Below, piece by piece: positions 18,825 through 27,680 of a stretch of DNA of 64,000 bases. Every line of letters begins with the position of its first letter. Position 1 is the stretch's first letter. The position numbers were made by a program, and so were the translations under genes. The stretch is from the NCBI RefSeq assembly GCF_900100385.1, contig NZ_FNFC01000007.1, positions 124,001 to 188,000 on the forward strand, written 5' to 3'. The notes beneath the pieces were generated by a model, which was not told the origin of the DNA, searched no databases, and saw only the letters and a list, made by a program, of their open reading frames with translations. The DNA is from Halovenus aranensis. GTDB lineage: Archaea; Halobacteriota; Halobacteria; Halobacteriales; Haloarculaceae.

Positions 18825-20239
18825 GTCAACGACCCCACCCTACTCGCTCGCGCTACTCGCTTCGTTGAGGGTGGGGCTTGTCCGTGGGCTCGACCTCGAA
18901 CCCGTCTGGGTACGGGGTGTATCCCCGGTTCGGCGTCACCGTCCCAGACTTCAGGGCGTATTGACTGACGCCCCTCCCACGCGAGGACTGTTGCTCGCGT
19001 CGGAGATACACGTCTGCTACGTTTTTAGCGGCGTTGTAGTCGGCGTGATTCTGATTCCCGCATTGCTGGCACTCGAACGTATCGCGTGACGGGCGGTTGT
19101 CGTCGTGAATGAACCCACACTCAGCGCACCGCTTACTGGTGTTCTTCGGATTCGTTGTCTCCACGAACAACCCTTCAGCTTCGGCCTTGTACTCGACGTA
19201 CTCGTAGAGGCGGTCGAACGCCCACTCCGAGTGCCACGCCGCTTCGGGCAACCGTTCACGGATGCCATCTAACTCCTCGAAGACGATGCCCTCGCAGTCG
19301 TAGCGGAGTGCTTCTTCGACAATACCGTTGGCCACGCTGTGGAGGACGTGTTTCACGTACTCGTCTTCCCGCCCACTCACGACTTCCAACGTTCGGTGAG
19401 CGCTCCGCGTGCCACACTCCTGTAAGTCGCCACGCACACGCTCGAACTCCCGTCGCTTGTGGTTGAGTTCACCAGCCGAGAAAAAGCGGGCCGTACTGGT
19501 GACAGCGATTTCGGTCACGCCAAGGTCAACGCCGAGAACCGTTCCGTTCTCGGTCGCTTCGTCGGCAGTCTTGGGCTTGCGGAAGCCGAGATGCAAATAC
19601 CAGTCTTCGTCTCGGTAATGGAGCGTGGATTCAGTGGGTTCCCACTCGTCGCTGTCAAGGTACTGGTGTTGGTAGCCGTCCTCGTCGTCGGGGAGTACGA
19701 GGTCGGCACGAACGCGAGCGTGGTCGCCGTGCGTGGTGAGCGAGACCTGCTCTTTCTCGGGGAAGACTGTCATCGTCCGACTGTCGTAGGTGACGGTCGG
19801 ACTGGTGTAGGTGGGCTTGCTGGCTTTCTTCCCGTCTTGGCGGCGGGAGATGCAGGATTTGATGTTCTCGGCGGCTTGGTGACACGCGAGGATAGCGTGT
19901 TGGCTACCGAGACTCGTCTGGTCTCGCACGTCGTCGTAGGCGAGTTGTTGCACGTCGGACTTGGAGTGACACCGCTCCCATGCTTTGTCCACGGCGATTT
20001 GGCAGCCTTGTTTCCACTCCGCGGTGGTATCTCGGAGGAGTGACTCGTCGGTGGGGGATACGGCGAGCCGTGTGATGGCGGTTCGGCGGTGATAGTCGTC
20101 GTCCGACACTACCTTCAATGTAGTACTAAAGTCAATTAATAATTGGTGGTTGTCGGCTCCTCCTCTCCCTACTGTGCTACTCGTTCGCTCCGCTCACTGC
20201 GTTGCTCCTTGAGGAAGAGGACTCCGCCTAGAAAGACGT
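18825..20239 (-). mobile_element. Solo-tnpB IS200/IS605-type element (element 1)
   Basis: The element encloses one tnpB on the minus strand and no tnpA. At the tnpB-distal end the minus strand reads CCCCACCCT...AGGGTGGGGTCGTTGAC, a 9-bp stem with a 26-nt loop ending at 18825. At the tnpB-proximal end the minus strand starts near 20239 with ...GGCGGAGTCC and a long imperfect hairpin ending GGAGGAGCCGACAACC. The GGCG...AGCCGACA frame recurs at the left ends of elements 2 and 3. Boundaries are inferred from these shared patterns and carry a few nt of uncertainty on the 20.2-kb side. Confidence 0.65.
18853..20118 (-). CDS. tnpB: TnpB RNA-guided endonuclease (element 1)
   Basis: A 421-residue TnpB of the IS200/IS605 family, a compact RuvC nuclease guided by RNA from the element's own end. 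The N-terminal wedge/REC-like region is followed by RuvC-I (VLGVDLGVTEIAVT), RuvC-II (CEGIVFEELDGIRE), a zinc finger (CAECGFIHDD... CQQCGNQ) and RuvC-III (HADYNAAKNVADV). All three catalytic acids are present, so it looks intact. The annotated start is TTG at 20118; GTG at 20109 is an alternative, and an AT-rich TCAATTAATAATTG stretch just upstream gives a TATA. No transposase tnpA is in the window, so movement would need one supplied in trans. Confidence 0.92.
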   Translation of the reverse strand: MKVVSDDDYHRRTAITRLAVSPTDESLLRDTTAEWKQGCQIAVDKAWERCHSKSDVQQLAYDDVRDQTSLGSQHAILACHQAAENIKSCISRRQDGKKASKPTYTSPTVTYDSRTMTVFPEKEQVSLTTHGDHARVRADLVLPDDEDGYQHQYLDSDEWEPTESTLHYRDEDWYLHLGFRKPKTADEATENGTVLGVDLGVTEIAVTSTARFFSAGELNHKRREFERVRGDLQECGTRSAHRTLEVVSGREDEYVKHVLHSVANGIVEEALRYDCEGIVFEELDGIRERLPEAAWHSEWAFDRLYEYVEYKAEAEGLFVETTNPKNTSKRCAECGFIHDDNRPSRDTFECQQCGNQNHADYNAAKNVADVYLRREQQSSRGRGVSQYALKSGTVTPNRGYTPYPDGFEVEPTDKPHPQRSE

Positions 20240-20266
20240 TAAGTTCCGGGCAACCGAGACACACCC

Positions 20267-21127
20267 ATGCACGGTATCGGGCCACCGCTCGTAACCCCGT
20301 TTACGGAGGATGGTGAGGTCGACTACCCGGCGCTTCGCGAACTCGTCGGCTGGGTCGAAGCACGCGGCGTCGACTTTCTGGTCCCCTGTGGCTCGAACAG
20401 CGAAGCCGAACTGCTGACCGCGACCGAACGGAACCGCGTCATCGAGACGGTCGTCGAGGCGGCGTCGGTGCCGGTGTTGGCCGGCACCGGCCACCCCGGC
20501 CTGCGCGAGACGCTTGCGGCGACCGACGCCGCCGCCGAGACCGGCGCGGATGCGGCGCTCGTGGTGACGCCGTTCTACTACGACCACGACCAGTCGACAC
20601 TCGCCGCGTACTACCGCGAGGTAGCAGACAGCGCTGACTTGCCGGTCTATCTCTACTCGGTCCCCAGCTACACGGGCCTCAGGCTCGACCCCGAAACGGT
20701 CGCCGACCTGGCGACACACCCCAACATCGCTGGCATGAAAGACTCCTCGGGCGACCTGGCGGCGTTCATCAGAACCCAGCGTCGGACTACAGACGAGGCG
20801 TTCGACCTGCTGGTCGGCAGCGGGAGCCTGCTGGCCCAGGCCCTCGATGCCGGTGCGAGTGGGGGCGTCCTCGCGCTGGCAAACCTCTTTCCCGAGGTCT
20901 GTCGCGAGATTGCACAGACCGAGGACGCCGAGCGCGCGCGAGCGACAAACGCGGCCGTTGTCGACGTGAACACGGCGATTACGGCGACCTACGGCGTTCC
21001 CGGGCTGAAGTGGGCGATGCGGGAACGCGGCGCGCCGGCAGGCTACCCGCGCTCACCGCACCAGCCGCCAGACGACGCAGCGACCGAACACCTCGCTTCC
21101 CTGCTCGCCGAGACCGAACCGGAGTGA
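20267..21127 (+). CDS. Dihydrodipicolinate synthase (DapA)-family aldolase
   Basis: A 286-residue class I aldolase with the (beta/alpha)8 barrel of the DapA/NanA/KDG-aldolase family. Visible marks are GIGPPLVTPF, VPCGSNSEAELLT (the GTTGE-like loop, changed to GSNSE), TPFYY, the Tyr in VYLYSVPSYTG, and the Schiff-base Lys in IAGMKDSSGD. Loop changes mean the substrate may be a keto-deoxy sugar acid rather than aspartate semialdehyde. A TATA-like GTTAAG at 20238-20243 lies about 27 nt before ATG 20267, and a tnpB element ends right there, so the promoter may have been remodelled by the insertion. Confidence 0.85.
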   Translation: MHGIGPPLVTPFTEDGEVDYPALRELVGWVEARGVDFLVPCGSNSEAELLTATERNRVIETVVEAASVPVLAGTGHPGLRETLAATDAAAETGADAALVVTPFYYDHDQSTLAAYYREVADSADLPVYLYSVPSYTGLRLDPETVADLATHPNIAGMKDSSGDLAAFIRTQRRTTDEAFDLLVGSGSLLAQALDAGASGGVLALANLFPEVCREIAQTEDAERARATNAAVVDVNTAITATYGVPGLKWAMRERGAPAGYPRSPHQPPDDAATEHLASLLAETEPE

Positions 21128-21180
21128 TTAGCGCCGACGTGCCCCGGACGGGTCGTCTCTGAGCGGTGCCGCCGACTTCG

Positions 21181-21621
21181 CTACTCTGTGTCGTGCCGCA
21201 CGGTCAGAACCGGAACGTCGGCGTGGCGGACGACGCCTTCGGTGACACTGCCGACCAGCGCCCGCTTCACGCCCGTTCGCCCGTGTGTCCCCATTACAAT
21301 CAGGTCGATATCGTGTGCTGTCGCATACTCCAGTATTGTCTCGCTCGGCGCTCCCTCCCGAACCGATATCTCCGTCTCGACGCCGTGGTCCTCGGCTCGT
21401 GTTGCGACCGAGGCCGTGACGTCTGTCCCCTCCTCTTCGAGATATTCCATGTACGATTCGAGTTCCGAGTTGCCCTCGCCGACGCCAGAGACGACCGGGT
21501 TCTCGACGATGAACAGCGCATGGAGCGTGGCATCGTGGATTTCTGCCAGCGTGACCGCGTTTTCGACTGCTGGCGTGACCGCATCGCTGCCGTCTGTCGG
21601 GATGAGTATCCTGTCGAACAT
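21181..21621 (-). CDS. Universal stress protein UspA family
   Basis: A 146-residue single Usp domain: the start MFDRILIPTDGSD and the ATP-binding GTHGRTGVKRALVGSVTEGV motif, ending VRHADVPVLTVR. The intact G-2x-G-9x-G-S/T pattern suggests an ATP-binding type. It is cytoplasmic and usually dimeric. It is divergent from the P450 gene with 101 nt between starts. No specific stress can be inferred. Confidence 0.92.
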   Translation of the reverse strand: MFDRILIPTDGSDAVTPAVENAVTLAEIHDATLHALFIVENPVVSGVGEGNSELESYMEYLEEEGTDVTASVATRAEDHGVETEISVREGAPSETILEYATAHDIDLIVMGTHGRTGVKRALVGSVTEGVVRHADVPVLTVRHDTE

Positions 21622-21722
21622 CTGTCTTCGTCGTTATCTGGCTGTTCACGACAGACTGACATAATGCTGTGGCTCCCCGGAGGCGACACAACATTTTCAC
21701 CGCCACCGTCCGAACGTTCGGC

Positions 21723-23009
21723 GTGAACGAGCGACCGCCGGCAGCGCACGGTCGTCATCCCGTCATCGGCCACACGGTTTCGCTTTTGCGCGGACCGCTG
21801 GACGCTATCCAGCGCTGGGGACGGACCGACGAGGACCTCGTTCGCCTGCAGATTGCGGGACAGACGATGGTACTGGTCACCGCGCCCGACCCGGCCAAGC
21901 AGGTGCTTGCGACCGACAGTGAGAGCTACCAGAAAGCCGAACTCGTTCGTGACCGACTCGGCACGCTTCAGGGGAACAGTCTCGTCTTGCTGGAGGGACA
22001 ACAGTGGCGCGACCGGCGACAGACCCTGCAGCCGGCCTTTAGACCGGCGGAGGTGTCGGCGACTGGCGCAGTTGCGACCGACCACGCCCGCGAGATGGTT
22101 GCAACGTGGGGGCCGGGAGCGTCAATCCGTGTCGTCGACGAGACGCGAACGTTCGTTCTCGGTGTGCTGGCCGAGGCGCTGTTCGGGCTGGAGCTTCGCA
22201 ACGAACAGACGCCGATTCACGAGGCGGCCACAGACATCCTCGCGCGTCTCGACCTGCGGTCGCCGTCGACGTATCTTCCGGAGTGGGTTCCCACGCCGAC
22301 GAACCGTCGGTTCCAGCGGGCTGTCTCGACGCTGCACGACCGCCTCGATGTGGTCGTCGATGACGGCGGGAGTGACGACTCACTGCTCGGTCGGATGCGG
22401 GCGGCGGGCCTCTCGTCTTCGGAGATGCGTGACGAACTCATCGCGTTGCTGTTTGCTGGCTACGACTCGACGGCGACCGCGCTGTCGTGTACGCTCGGTC
22501 TGCTCGGCACCCACCCGCAGATTCAGGCCGACCTGCGGCGCGACCTCGCTGTGTCGCTCGATGGGACACCGACCGCCGAGGACGTCCACTCACTCGACGT
22601 GCTGGATGCGGTCGTCGAAGAGAGCCTCCGGCTGTATCCGCCACAGTATCTCCTCTTTCGCGAGCCGACAGCCGACACGACGCTCGCGGGGTATCAGGTG
22701 TCGGCCGGTACTCCCGTCGTCGTTGCGCCGTGGGTGCTCCATCGTGACCCCACGTTCTGGGAAGCACCGTCGGCGTTTCGACCCGAACGCTGGCTCGACG
22801 GTGGCCCGGACTGCCCGGAGTACGCGTATCTCCCGTACGGTGGCGGCCCCCGCTACTGTCTGGGCGCGAACATGGCCGACCAACTGCTTCGGCTGGCCGT
22901 TGCGGTCGTCTGTCAACACGGCCGGTTCCGGGCGAGTGAACCAGTGTCAGTGACCGCGGGGCCGACACTTGCGGTCGACGAGACGCTTAGGCTCCGGCTG
23001 ACGGACTAG
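21723..23009 (+). CDS. Cytochrome P450
   Basis: A 428-residue soluble heme-thiolate monooxygenase. Marks: the I-helix oxygen-binding segment LLFAGYDSTATALS, the ExxR motif (VVEESLRLYPP), and the heme-binding loop YLPYGGGPRYCLGANMA with axial Cys379. The GTG start at 21723 (VNERPPAAHGRHPVIGHTVS) matches the usual family opening; the longer frame overlaps the Usp promoter. Redox partners are not nearby. In haloarchaea such P450s may act on carotenoids or other lipids; the substrate is not known. Confidence 0.9.
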   Translation: MNERPPAAHGRHPVIGHTVSLLRGPLDAIQRWGRTDEDLVRLQIAGQTMVLVTAPDPAKQVLATDSESYQKAELVRDRLGTLQGNSLVLLEGQQWRDRRQTLQPAFRPAEVSATGAVATDHAREMVATWGPGASIRVVDETRTFVLGVLAEALFGLELRNEQTPIHEAATDILARLDLRSPSTYLPEWVPTPTNRRFQRAVSTLHDRLDVVVDDGGSDDSLLGRMRAAGLSSSEMRDELIALLFAGYDSTATALSCTLGLLGTHPQIQADLRRDLAVSLDGTPTAEDVHSLDVLDAVVEESLRLYPPQYLLFREPTADTTLAGYQVSAGTPVVVAPWVLHRDPTFWEAPSAFRPERWLDGGPDCPEYAYLPYGGGPRYCLGANMADQLLRLAVAVVCQHGRFRASEPVSVTAGPTLAVDETLRLRLTD

Positions 23010-24613
23010 ACGAACTGTCGAATCGTCAAATCAAGCGTCTGCAGGTCGACAATCGGCGCGTATCCCACGTCGGGTTCGAGGTTGACACTCTTCTGGAAGT
23101 CGGTCTGAGCCTGCCAGCAACTGGAGTTGATAGTGAGGACGTTGTGGTAGGTGCCGTAGCCGAGCTTGTGGATGTGGCCGGTGTGGAGGATGTCTGGCAC
23201 CTCCTCGATGACGAGGTGGTCTTCCTCCTCGGGTGCGATTCGCGTCATCCCGCCGTACTGGGGGGCGACGTGGCGTTTCCGCAACAGCTGTGCCATCGTC
23301 CCCTCGGGATTCTCGTAGCTTGCGTGTTCGTCGGGCAACTCGGCGATAATCTCGTCGAAGGAGGTGCCGTGGTACATCAGTACCGAGACACCCTCGACGG
23401 TTACCATCGACGGGTTCGCCGTGATACGGGCGTCGTGGGCAGACATGATATCGCGGAGTTCCTCGTCGAAGGCCGGCTGTGGTTCGGCCAGCCGGACGGC
23501 GTCGTGGTTCCCCGGTATCATCACGATTTCCATGTCGCCGGGAACGTCTTTGAGGTGTTCGCTGAAGGCCTCGTACTGGTCGTAGATATCGACGATGTCG
23601 AGTTCCTCGTCTTGGTCGGGGTAGACGCCGACGCCTTCGACCATGTCACCGCCGACGAGCAGATACTCGACGGACTCGGCCTCGGGAGTGTGGAGCCAGT
23701 CGGCAAACCGTTGCCAGGCGTCGGCGCGGAACTCTTCGCTGCCGACGTGTACATCAGAGACGAGCGCGGCTTCGACCGGCCTGTCGGCCGTCGACGGCGT
23801 GTAGGTGCGGGGCACATCCGGGAAGTGCATCGTGTCGACGAAGAGGATACCCGCGTCGTCGGCCAGGCTCCCCTCGACGGCGATGACCTCGTCGTACAGC
23901 AACGTCTGCACGTCGTCGGCGAAATCCCGGTCTTTCATCACCAGACAGGGGAAGGTCCCGTTCGTATCTTCGAGTTCGACCAGCCAGTGCCCGCTGGCCG
24001 TCGAGCGAATATCTGACACCATCCCGATGATGGCGGCGTCGCTGTTGCCGCTCATCTCCGCGACGGCGTCGGTCGGCCGGTGGTTGACGCGCCCCCGGAG
24101 CTGTGCCGCCAGCTTCTCGTAGCGGTTCCGGAAGACGGAGACGAAATCGTCGTACTCGCCGGTTCCGGTGCTCTGGATGTCGCCGCTCAGCTCCGGCTCG
24201 ACGGGCGACCGCCCGCTCGATGTGCTGTCTCTGTCTCGGAAATCGCTACCACGTGCATCGTTCTCAGACCCCTTCGTTTCAACTGGAACGCCGTCCCTGC
24301 TGTCGGTTGGTTGGTCGTGGCTGTCTCCAGTTGAAATAGGGGGGTGTTGGGAATCGTCACTCTGGCCGGATTCGTCGGTCTCTGTTGGCTGTGACGAACC
24401 GGCAGACTTCGGGCCATTTGCCGGTGTATCGACCGCTTCTTTGACGTGGTCTGCCGTAACGACGACAGTCCCATCGGGCACCGTTTCGAGTGCACGCTCG
24501 ATTGCCGCCTGTGGGTCCGACGCACTCGCCAGTAGCGTGACTGCTTCCCGGTCTGCGTTGTAGCCACGGTCTGCGAGTGCACGAACGATGCGAGTGCTCG
24601 CGTCGAGAGACAC
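23006..24613 (-). CDS. polB: DNA polymerase D small subunit (DP1)
   Basis: This is the exonuclease subunit of the archaeal replicative polymerase D. Of 535 residues, the first 200 are acidic and poorly conserved (a helical ADRGYNADREAVTLLAS domain, then a Ser/Asp-rich linker). An OB-fold follows at about 225-300, and then a calcineurin-like phosphodiesterase domain with ALVSDVHVGSEEF, LLVGGDMVEGVG, IMIPGNHDAVRLAEP, LMYHGTSFDE and ILHTGHIHKLGY. The metal ligands are present, so 3'-5' exonuclease activity is expected. GTG 24613 is preferred because DP1 proteins start at this point (SLDASTRIVRALADRGYN); ATG 24646 is possible. It overlaps the convergent P450 stop by 4 nt. The partner DP2 gene is elsewhere. 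Confidence 0.92.
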   Translation of the reverse strand: MSLDASTRIVRALADRGYNADREAVTLLASASDPQAAIERALETVPDGTVVVTADHVKEAVDTPANGPKSAGSSQPTETDESGQSDDSQHPPISTGDSHDQPTDSRDGVPVETKGSENDARGSDFRDRDSTSSGRSPVEPELSGDIQSTGTGEYDDFVSVFRNRYEKLAAQLRGRVNHRPTDAVAEMSGNSDAAIIGMVSDIRSTASGHWLVELEDTNGTFPCLVMKDRDFADDVQTLLYDEVIAVEGSLADDAGILFVDTMHFPDVPRTYTPSTADRPVEAALVSDVHVGSEEFRADAWQRFADWLHTPEAESVEYLLVGGDMVEGVGVYPDQDEELDIVDIYDQYEAFSEHLKDVPGDMEIVMIPGNHDAVRLAEPQPAFDEELRDIMSAHDARITANPSMVTVEGVSVLMYHGTSFDEIIAELPDEHASYENPEGTMAQLLRKRHVAPQYGGMTRIAPEEEDHLVIEEVPDILHTGHIHKLGYGTYHNVLTINSSCWQAQTDFQKSVNLEPDVGYAPIVDLQTLDLTIRQFV

Positions 24614-24724
24614 AGGTCGGTACTGGGGCGAAGCGCTCAAAAGCATAGCGAATACTGCGCCCGTCGACGAGCTCGAACCACGACTCCAGAACATTCAAAC
24701 GCCCGACTGTGGAACAGCTAGCCA

Positions 24725-25528
24725 ATGACAGCGCCCGGCGACGAGGAGACAGACGCCGAGCGAGCGCCCGGGGACGCCGGAGCGTCACCGACTTCCGGTA
24801 ACGACCCACCGGAAGACGTGGAGGACAGCGAGTCGGATACAGACGGCGTCCACTCGGCGGCCCTCGCCGAGGGCTATCAGTCCGAGGACCTGTCCCGCCC
24901 GCCCGCGGTCGGCCGCGGTGGCACACCCCGCCCGACCCCGGCAACCGAGGAGTCCAGCGAGTGGGTGCAGTTCGTCCGGGATATCGTGACGAGCGTGGTC
25001 GCTGTCCTGTTACTCGGCGCGTACCTGTTTGCGATAAGCGGCGTCTGGCCGCCGATGGTCGCTATCGAGAGCGGGAGTATGGAGCCCAACATGGAGGTCA
25101 ACGACCTCGTCATCCTGATGGAGACAGAGCGGTTCCAGCCCGCTGAGGCACACGGCGACACCGGTGTCGTGACCGCCGCCGTCGGGAACGAGACCGGGTA
25201 CGGGAGCCACGGTGGTGACGGCGACGTTATCGTCTTCAATCCCGACGGCAACGAGGGGACGACACCGATAATTCACCGGGCGATGTTCTGGGTCGAGGAA
25301 GGCGAGAACTGGTGTGCACAGGCGAACCAGGCCTACCTGGGGAGTCTCGACCCGGACGACGAGGAGTGTGTCGCGCCCAACGACGGTTTCATTACGAAAG
25401 GCGACAACAACGGCCGCTACGACCAGGCCTCGCTCCAAGCCACCAGACCGGTCAAACCCGAGTGGGTCGTCGGGACTGCAGAGGCGCGGATTCCCGGGCT
25501 CGGCTGGTTCCGCCTGCGCTTCCAGTAA
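24725..25528 (+). CDS. Type I signal peptidase (Sec11-like)
   Basis: A membrane-anchored S26 peptidase of 267 residues that cleaves signal peptides from Sec substrates. A long acidic cytoplasmic N-terminus (1-80) precedes a transmembrane helix (about 83-107). The catalytic Ser118 lies in ESGSMEPNM and the catalytic His184 in IIHRAMFWV (archaeal/ER Ser-His type). Box E follows as FITKGDNNGRYDQ. It ends one base before the stop of the convergent GT39 gene. The N-terminal acidic extension is a haloarchaeal trait. Confidence 0.93.
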   Translation: MTAPGDEETDAERAPGDAGASPTSGNDPPEDVEDSESDTDGVHSAALAEGYQSEDLSRPPAVGRGGTPRPTPATEESSEWVQFVRDIVTSVVAVLLLGAYLFAISGVWPPMVAIESGSMEPNMEVNDLVILMETERFQPAEAHGDTGVVTAAVGNETGYGSHGGDGDVIVFNPDGNEGTTPIIHRAMFWVEEGENWCAQANQAYLGSLDPDDEECVAPNDGFITKGDNNGRYDQASLQATRPVKPEWVVGTAEARIPGLGWFRLRFQ

Positions 25529-25529
25529 C

Positions 25530-27668
25530 TCACTCGGGGTCGAGTGAGACCCGGAAGCTCACGCCGCCGAGGTGTTCTCCGGGGTGGTCTGGCAGATAGG
25601 TCCCCTCCCTGCCACAGGCTGTCGTGAGCCGACAGACCGTGCGTTCGGGCGGCCAGACGACCTCGACCGCGTCGCCGTCGGCTCGGACAGTCGCTTCCTG
25701 CCGGTATGTGAGCGTCGACCCATCGGGCTGGACGAGTGTTACCGTCACCACGACGAGGTCTGTCTCGTCGAGGGCGACAGCGCCGGCGGCCTCATCCAGA
25801 CTGGCGTTGTTTCCGTCGAGTGACCACGGGACAGTCAGCTCTGTGTCCGGGTCGTCGACGGTGTACTCGACGGGACCGCCGCCCTGCGTCGTCAGTCGAA
25901 CGTGAGCGCGGTCGACGCGGTCGGGGACGCCGACGACAGCCTCGGCGTCGAAGGCCGCGGCGCGACGAACCGACAGGGATTCGAGTCTCGGCAGCACGTG
26001 TTCGCTGGCGTCGGCACTCCACTCGCCGCGGTAGGTGTAGCGATGGAGACTCCGGTCTGGATAGGCGTCGATGACCGCGAAGTCTTCGGCGGGGTCGCGG
26101 TCGAGCGCGTAGACGACCGGGCCGTCGAAGCCGGGGTCGTTTCGGAGCACCTGGAATGGGTGGGCCTGCCACTCGCCGTACGGTGTCGGGACGAACACGA
26201 GGTCGTTCTCGAAGTCAGCCGCTTCGACCGGCCCGTAGGCGGTGTCGTACTTTTCGGCGTAGGCCGCGTTTCGGTCGACGGGTGTCGCCGCGAGGACCGC
26301 GCTCGTTCCCGCGAGGACGAGGACGCTCACCAGCAAGCCAGACAGCGCTAGCCGCCGTGGAGAGACGGGACCGTGCGCGGCCAGTCGGGACGAGAGCCGC
26401 CGCCAGCCGACGACGAGGGCGACGGCGGCGAAGACGGCAACCGGCGCGAGCAGGTCGAAGTGATAGAAGGGGCCGAACTGCGAGACGAGGCCGTCGGTCG
26501 GGTCAGAGAGCGTGGCAAGCAGGTTGTAGTTCCCCCAGAACGGCACGTTCCCGAGGACGACCGAGGGCACGACGGCCGCGACCAGCAGTCCGGCGGTCGG
26601 GTCGACCAGACTGTCGCCTTCGCGCTGCCAGGCCCGGACGACGACCGCGATGCCCCCGAGCGCGAGTCCCGCACCCAGGAGGCCGGCGACGACCCACCGG
26701 GAGAGCAGATACCAGACGGCGAACCCGTTTGCCCGCACGGCGACGCCAGGCGTGTACTCGATAGCGTGGTCGAGAATCCGTCGGTAGCCAAAGCCCGGCC
26801 CGTCGAGCGGCGCGAACGCCGCGTATGGAAAGGTCAGTGGGTCACCGGTCAGCCGGGCGTTGTAGCAAAGCGTGACGAGGACAAAACAGAGCCCACAGAG
26901 TGCGGTGAGTAGCTGTCGGCGAGCTGTCGTCGGAAGCGGCCAGTACCCCTCGTCTGCGAGACACGCGAGCGCGGTGTAGGCGGCGTGTGCGACGAACGGG
27001 AGCGCGAACAGGACGGCCGTGTACGGCCGGGCGAAAAAGGCGATGCCGATGGCGAGGCCGGCGACAGCCCCCCACCGGTAGCCGCCGGTCCGGACGCCAC
27101 GGAGGTAGGCAACGGCAAAGACGAGGTTACACAGTGTCGTCGGCGCGTAGGGGAGAAAGGTTGCGCTCGTCACGAACGCCATCGGCGAGCAGGCAAAGAG
27201 AGCGGCGGCGACGAGGCCGACGCGTCTGTCGGCGACGGCGGCCCCGAGGATATAAACGAGGCCGGTGTTCGCGGCGGCGATTGCTGCGAGGGTGACGCGT
27301 GGCTCGCCAAACAGCGCCATCGAAATCGCGTACATCGCGGCCGGCACCGGCGCGTACTTCGGATAGAGGGTCCCGCCGTCTTCGACGAAAAACCAGGGGC
27401 GAAACGCCCCGACGAGGTCGCCGGCGGCTAACTCGAGTTTCCCCTCCAGCAACATCGCCGCCTGCTGGAGGTAGACCGCCTCGTCGTGATTACTGGAGTG
27501 GTACTCGAAGACAGTCGAGGCGAGAGCGAAGACGGCGACGCCGGTCAGAACTGCGAGTCCACCGGCCGCCACAGCCTCGGGAGACATCGCGCGGAGGCGG
27601 TCGCGAGCGCTTACGACGCGCTGTTCGAGGCTCTCGCGTATCCGTCTGCCGTGGCTGTCGCCGGGCAC
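25530..27668 (-). CDS. GT39-type (ArnT/PMT-like) membrane glycosyltransferase
   Basis: A 712-residue membrane protein with about 12 transmembrane helices up to residue about 445 and a soluble C-terminal domain with beta-rich features. The N-terminal loop has the GT39/GT83 acidic motif (STVFEYHSSNHDEAVYLQQA) and ends in a luminal segment (WFFVEDGGTLYPKYAPVPAAMYA). Such enzymes move a sugar from polyprenyl phosphate to a protein or lipid outside the membrane. The gene follows the ferric-binding-protein gene by 12 nt and the RGP-like glycosyltransferase upstream, all on one strand below an iron-box promoter, so it is probably the third gene of an iron-controlled operon. Acceptor and sugar are unknown. 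Confidence 0.78.
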   Translation of the reverse strand: MPGDSHGRRIRESLEQRVVSARDRLRAMSPEAVAAGGLAVLTGVAVFALASTVFEYHSSNHDEAVYLQQAAMLLEGKLELAAGDLVGAFRPWFFVEDGGTLYPKYAPVPAAMYAISMALFGEPRVTLAAIAAANTGLVYILGAAVADRRVGLVAAALFACSPMAFVTSATFLPYAPTTLCNLVFAVAYLRGVRTGGYRWGAVAGLAIGIAFFARPYTAVLFALPFVAHAAYTALACLADEGYWPLPTTARRQLLTALCGLCFVLVTLCYNARLTGDPLTFPYAAFAPLDGPGFGYRRILDHAIEYTPGVAVRANGFAVWYLLSRWVVAGLLGAGLALGGIAVVVRAWQREGDSLVDPTAGLLVAAVVPSVVLGNVPFWGNYNLLATLSDPTDGLVSQFGPFYHFDLLAPVAVFAAVALVVGWRRLSSRLAAHGPVSPRRLALSGLLVSVLVLAGTSAVLAATPVDRNAAYAEKYDTAYGPVEAADFENDLVFVPTPYGEWQAHPFQVLRNDPGFDGPVVYALDRDPAEDFAVIDAYPDRSLHRYTYRGEWSADASEHVLPRLESLSVRRAAAFDAEAVVGVPDRVDRAHVRLTTQGGGPVEYTVDDPDTELTVPWSLDGNNASLDEAAGAVALDETDLVVVTVTLVQPDGSTLTYRQEATVRADGDAVEVVWPPERTVCRLTTACGREGTYLPDHPGEHLGGVSFRVSLDPE

Positions 27669-27680
27669 GCGAATCCCCTC

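Noticed and set aside
22980-23000. A lone TTAGG-type half-site near the P450 end
   Set aside because: No second arm is present and it is inside a coding region, so it is not counted as an iron box.
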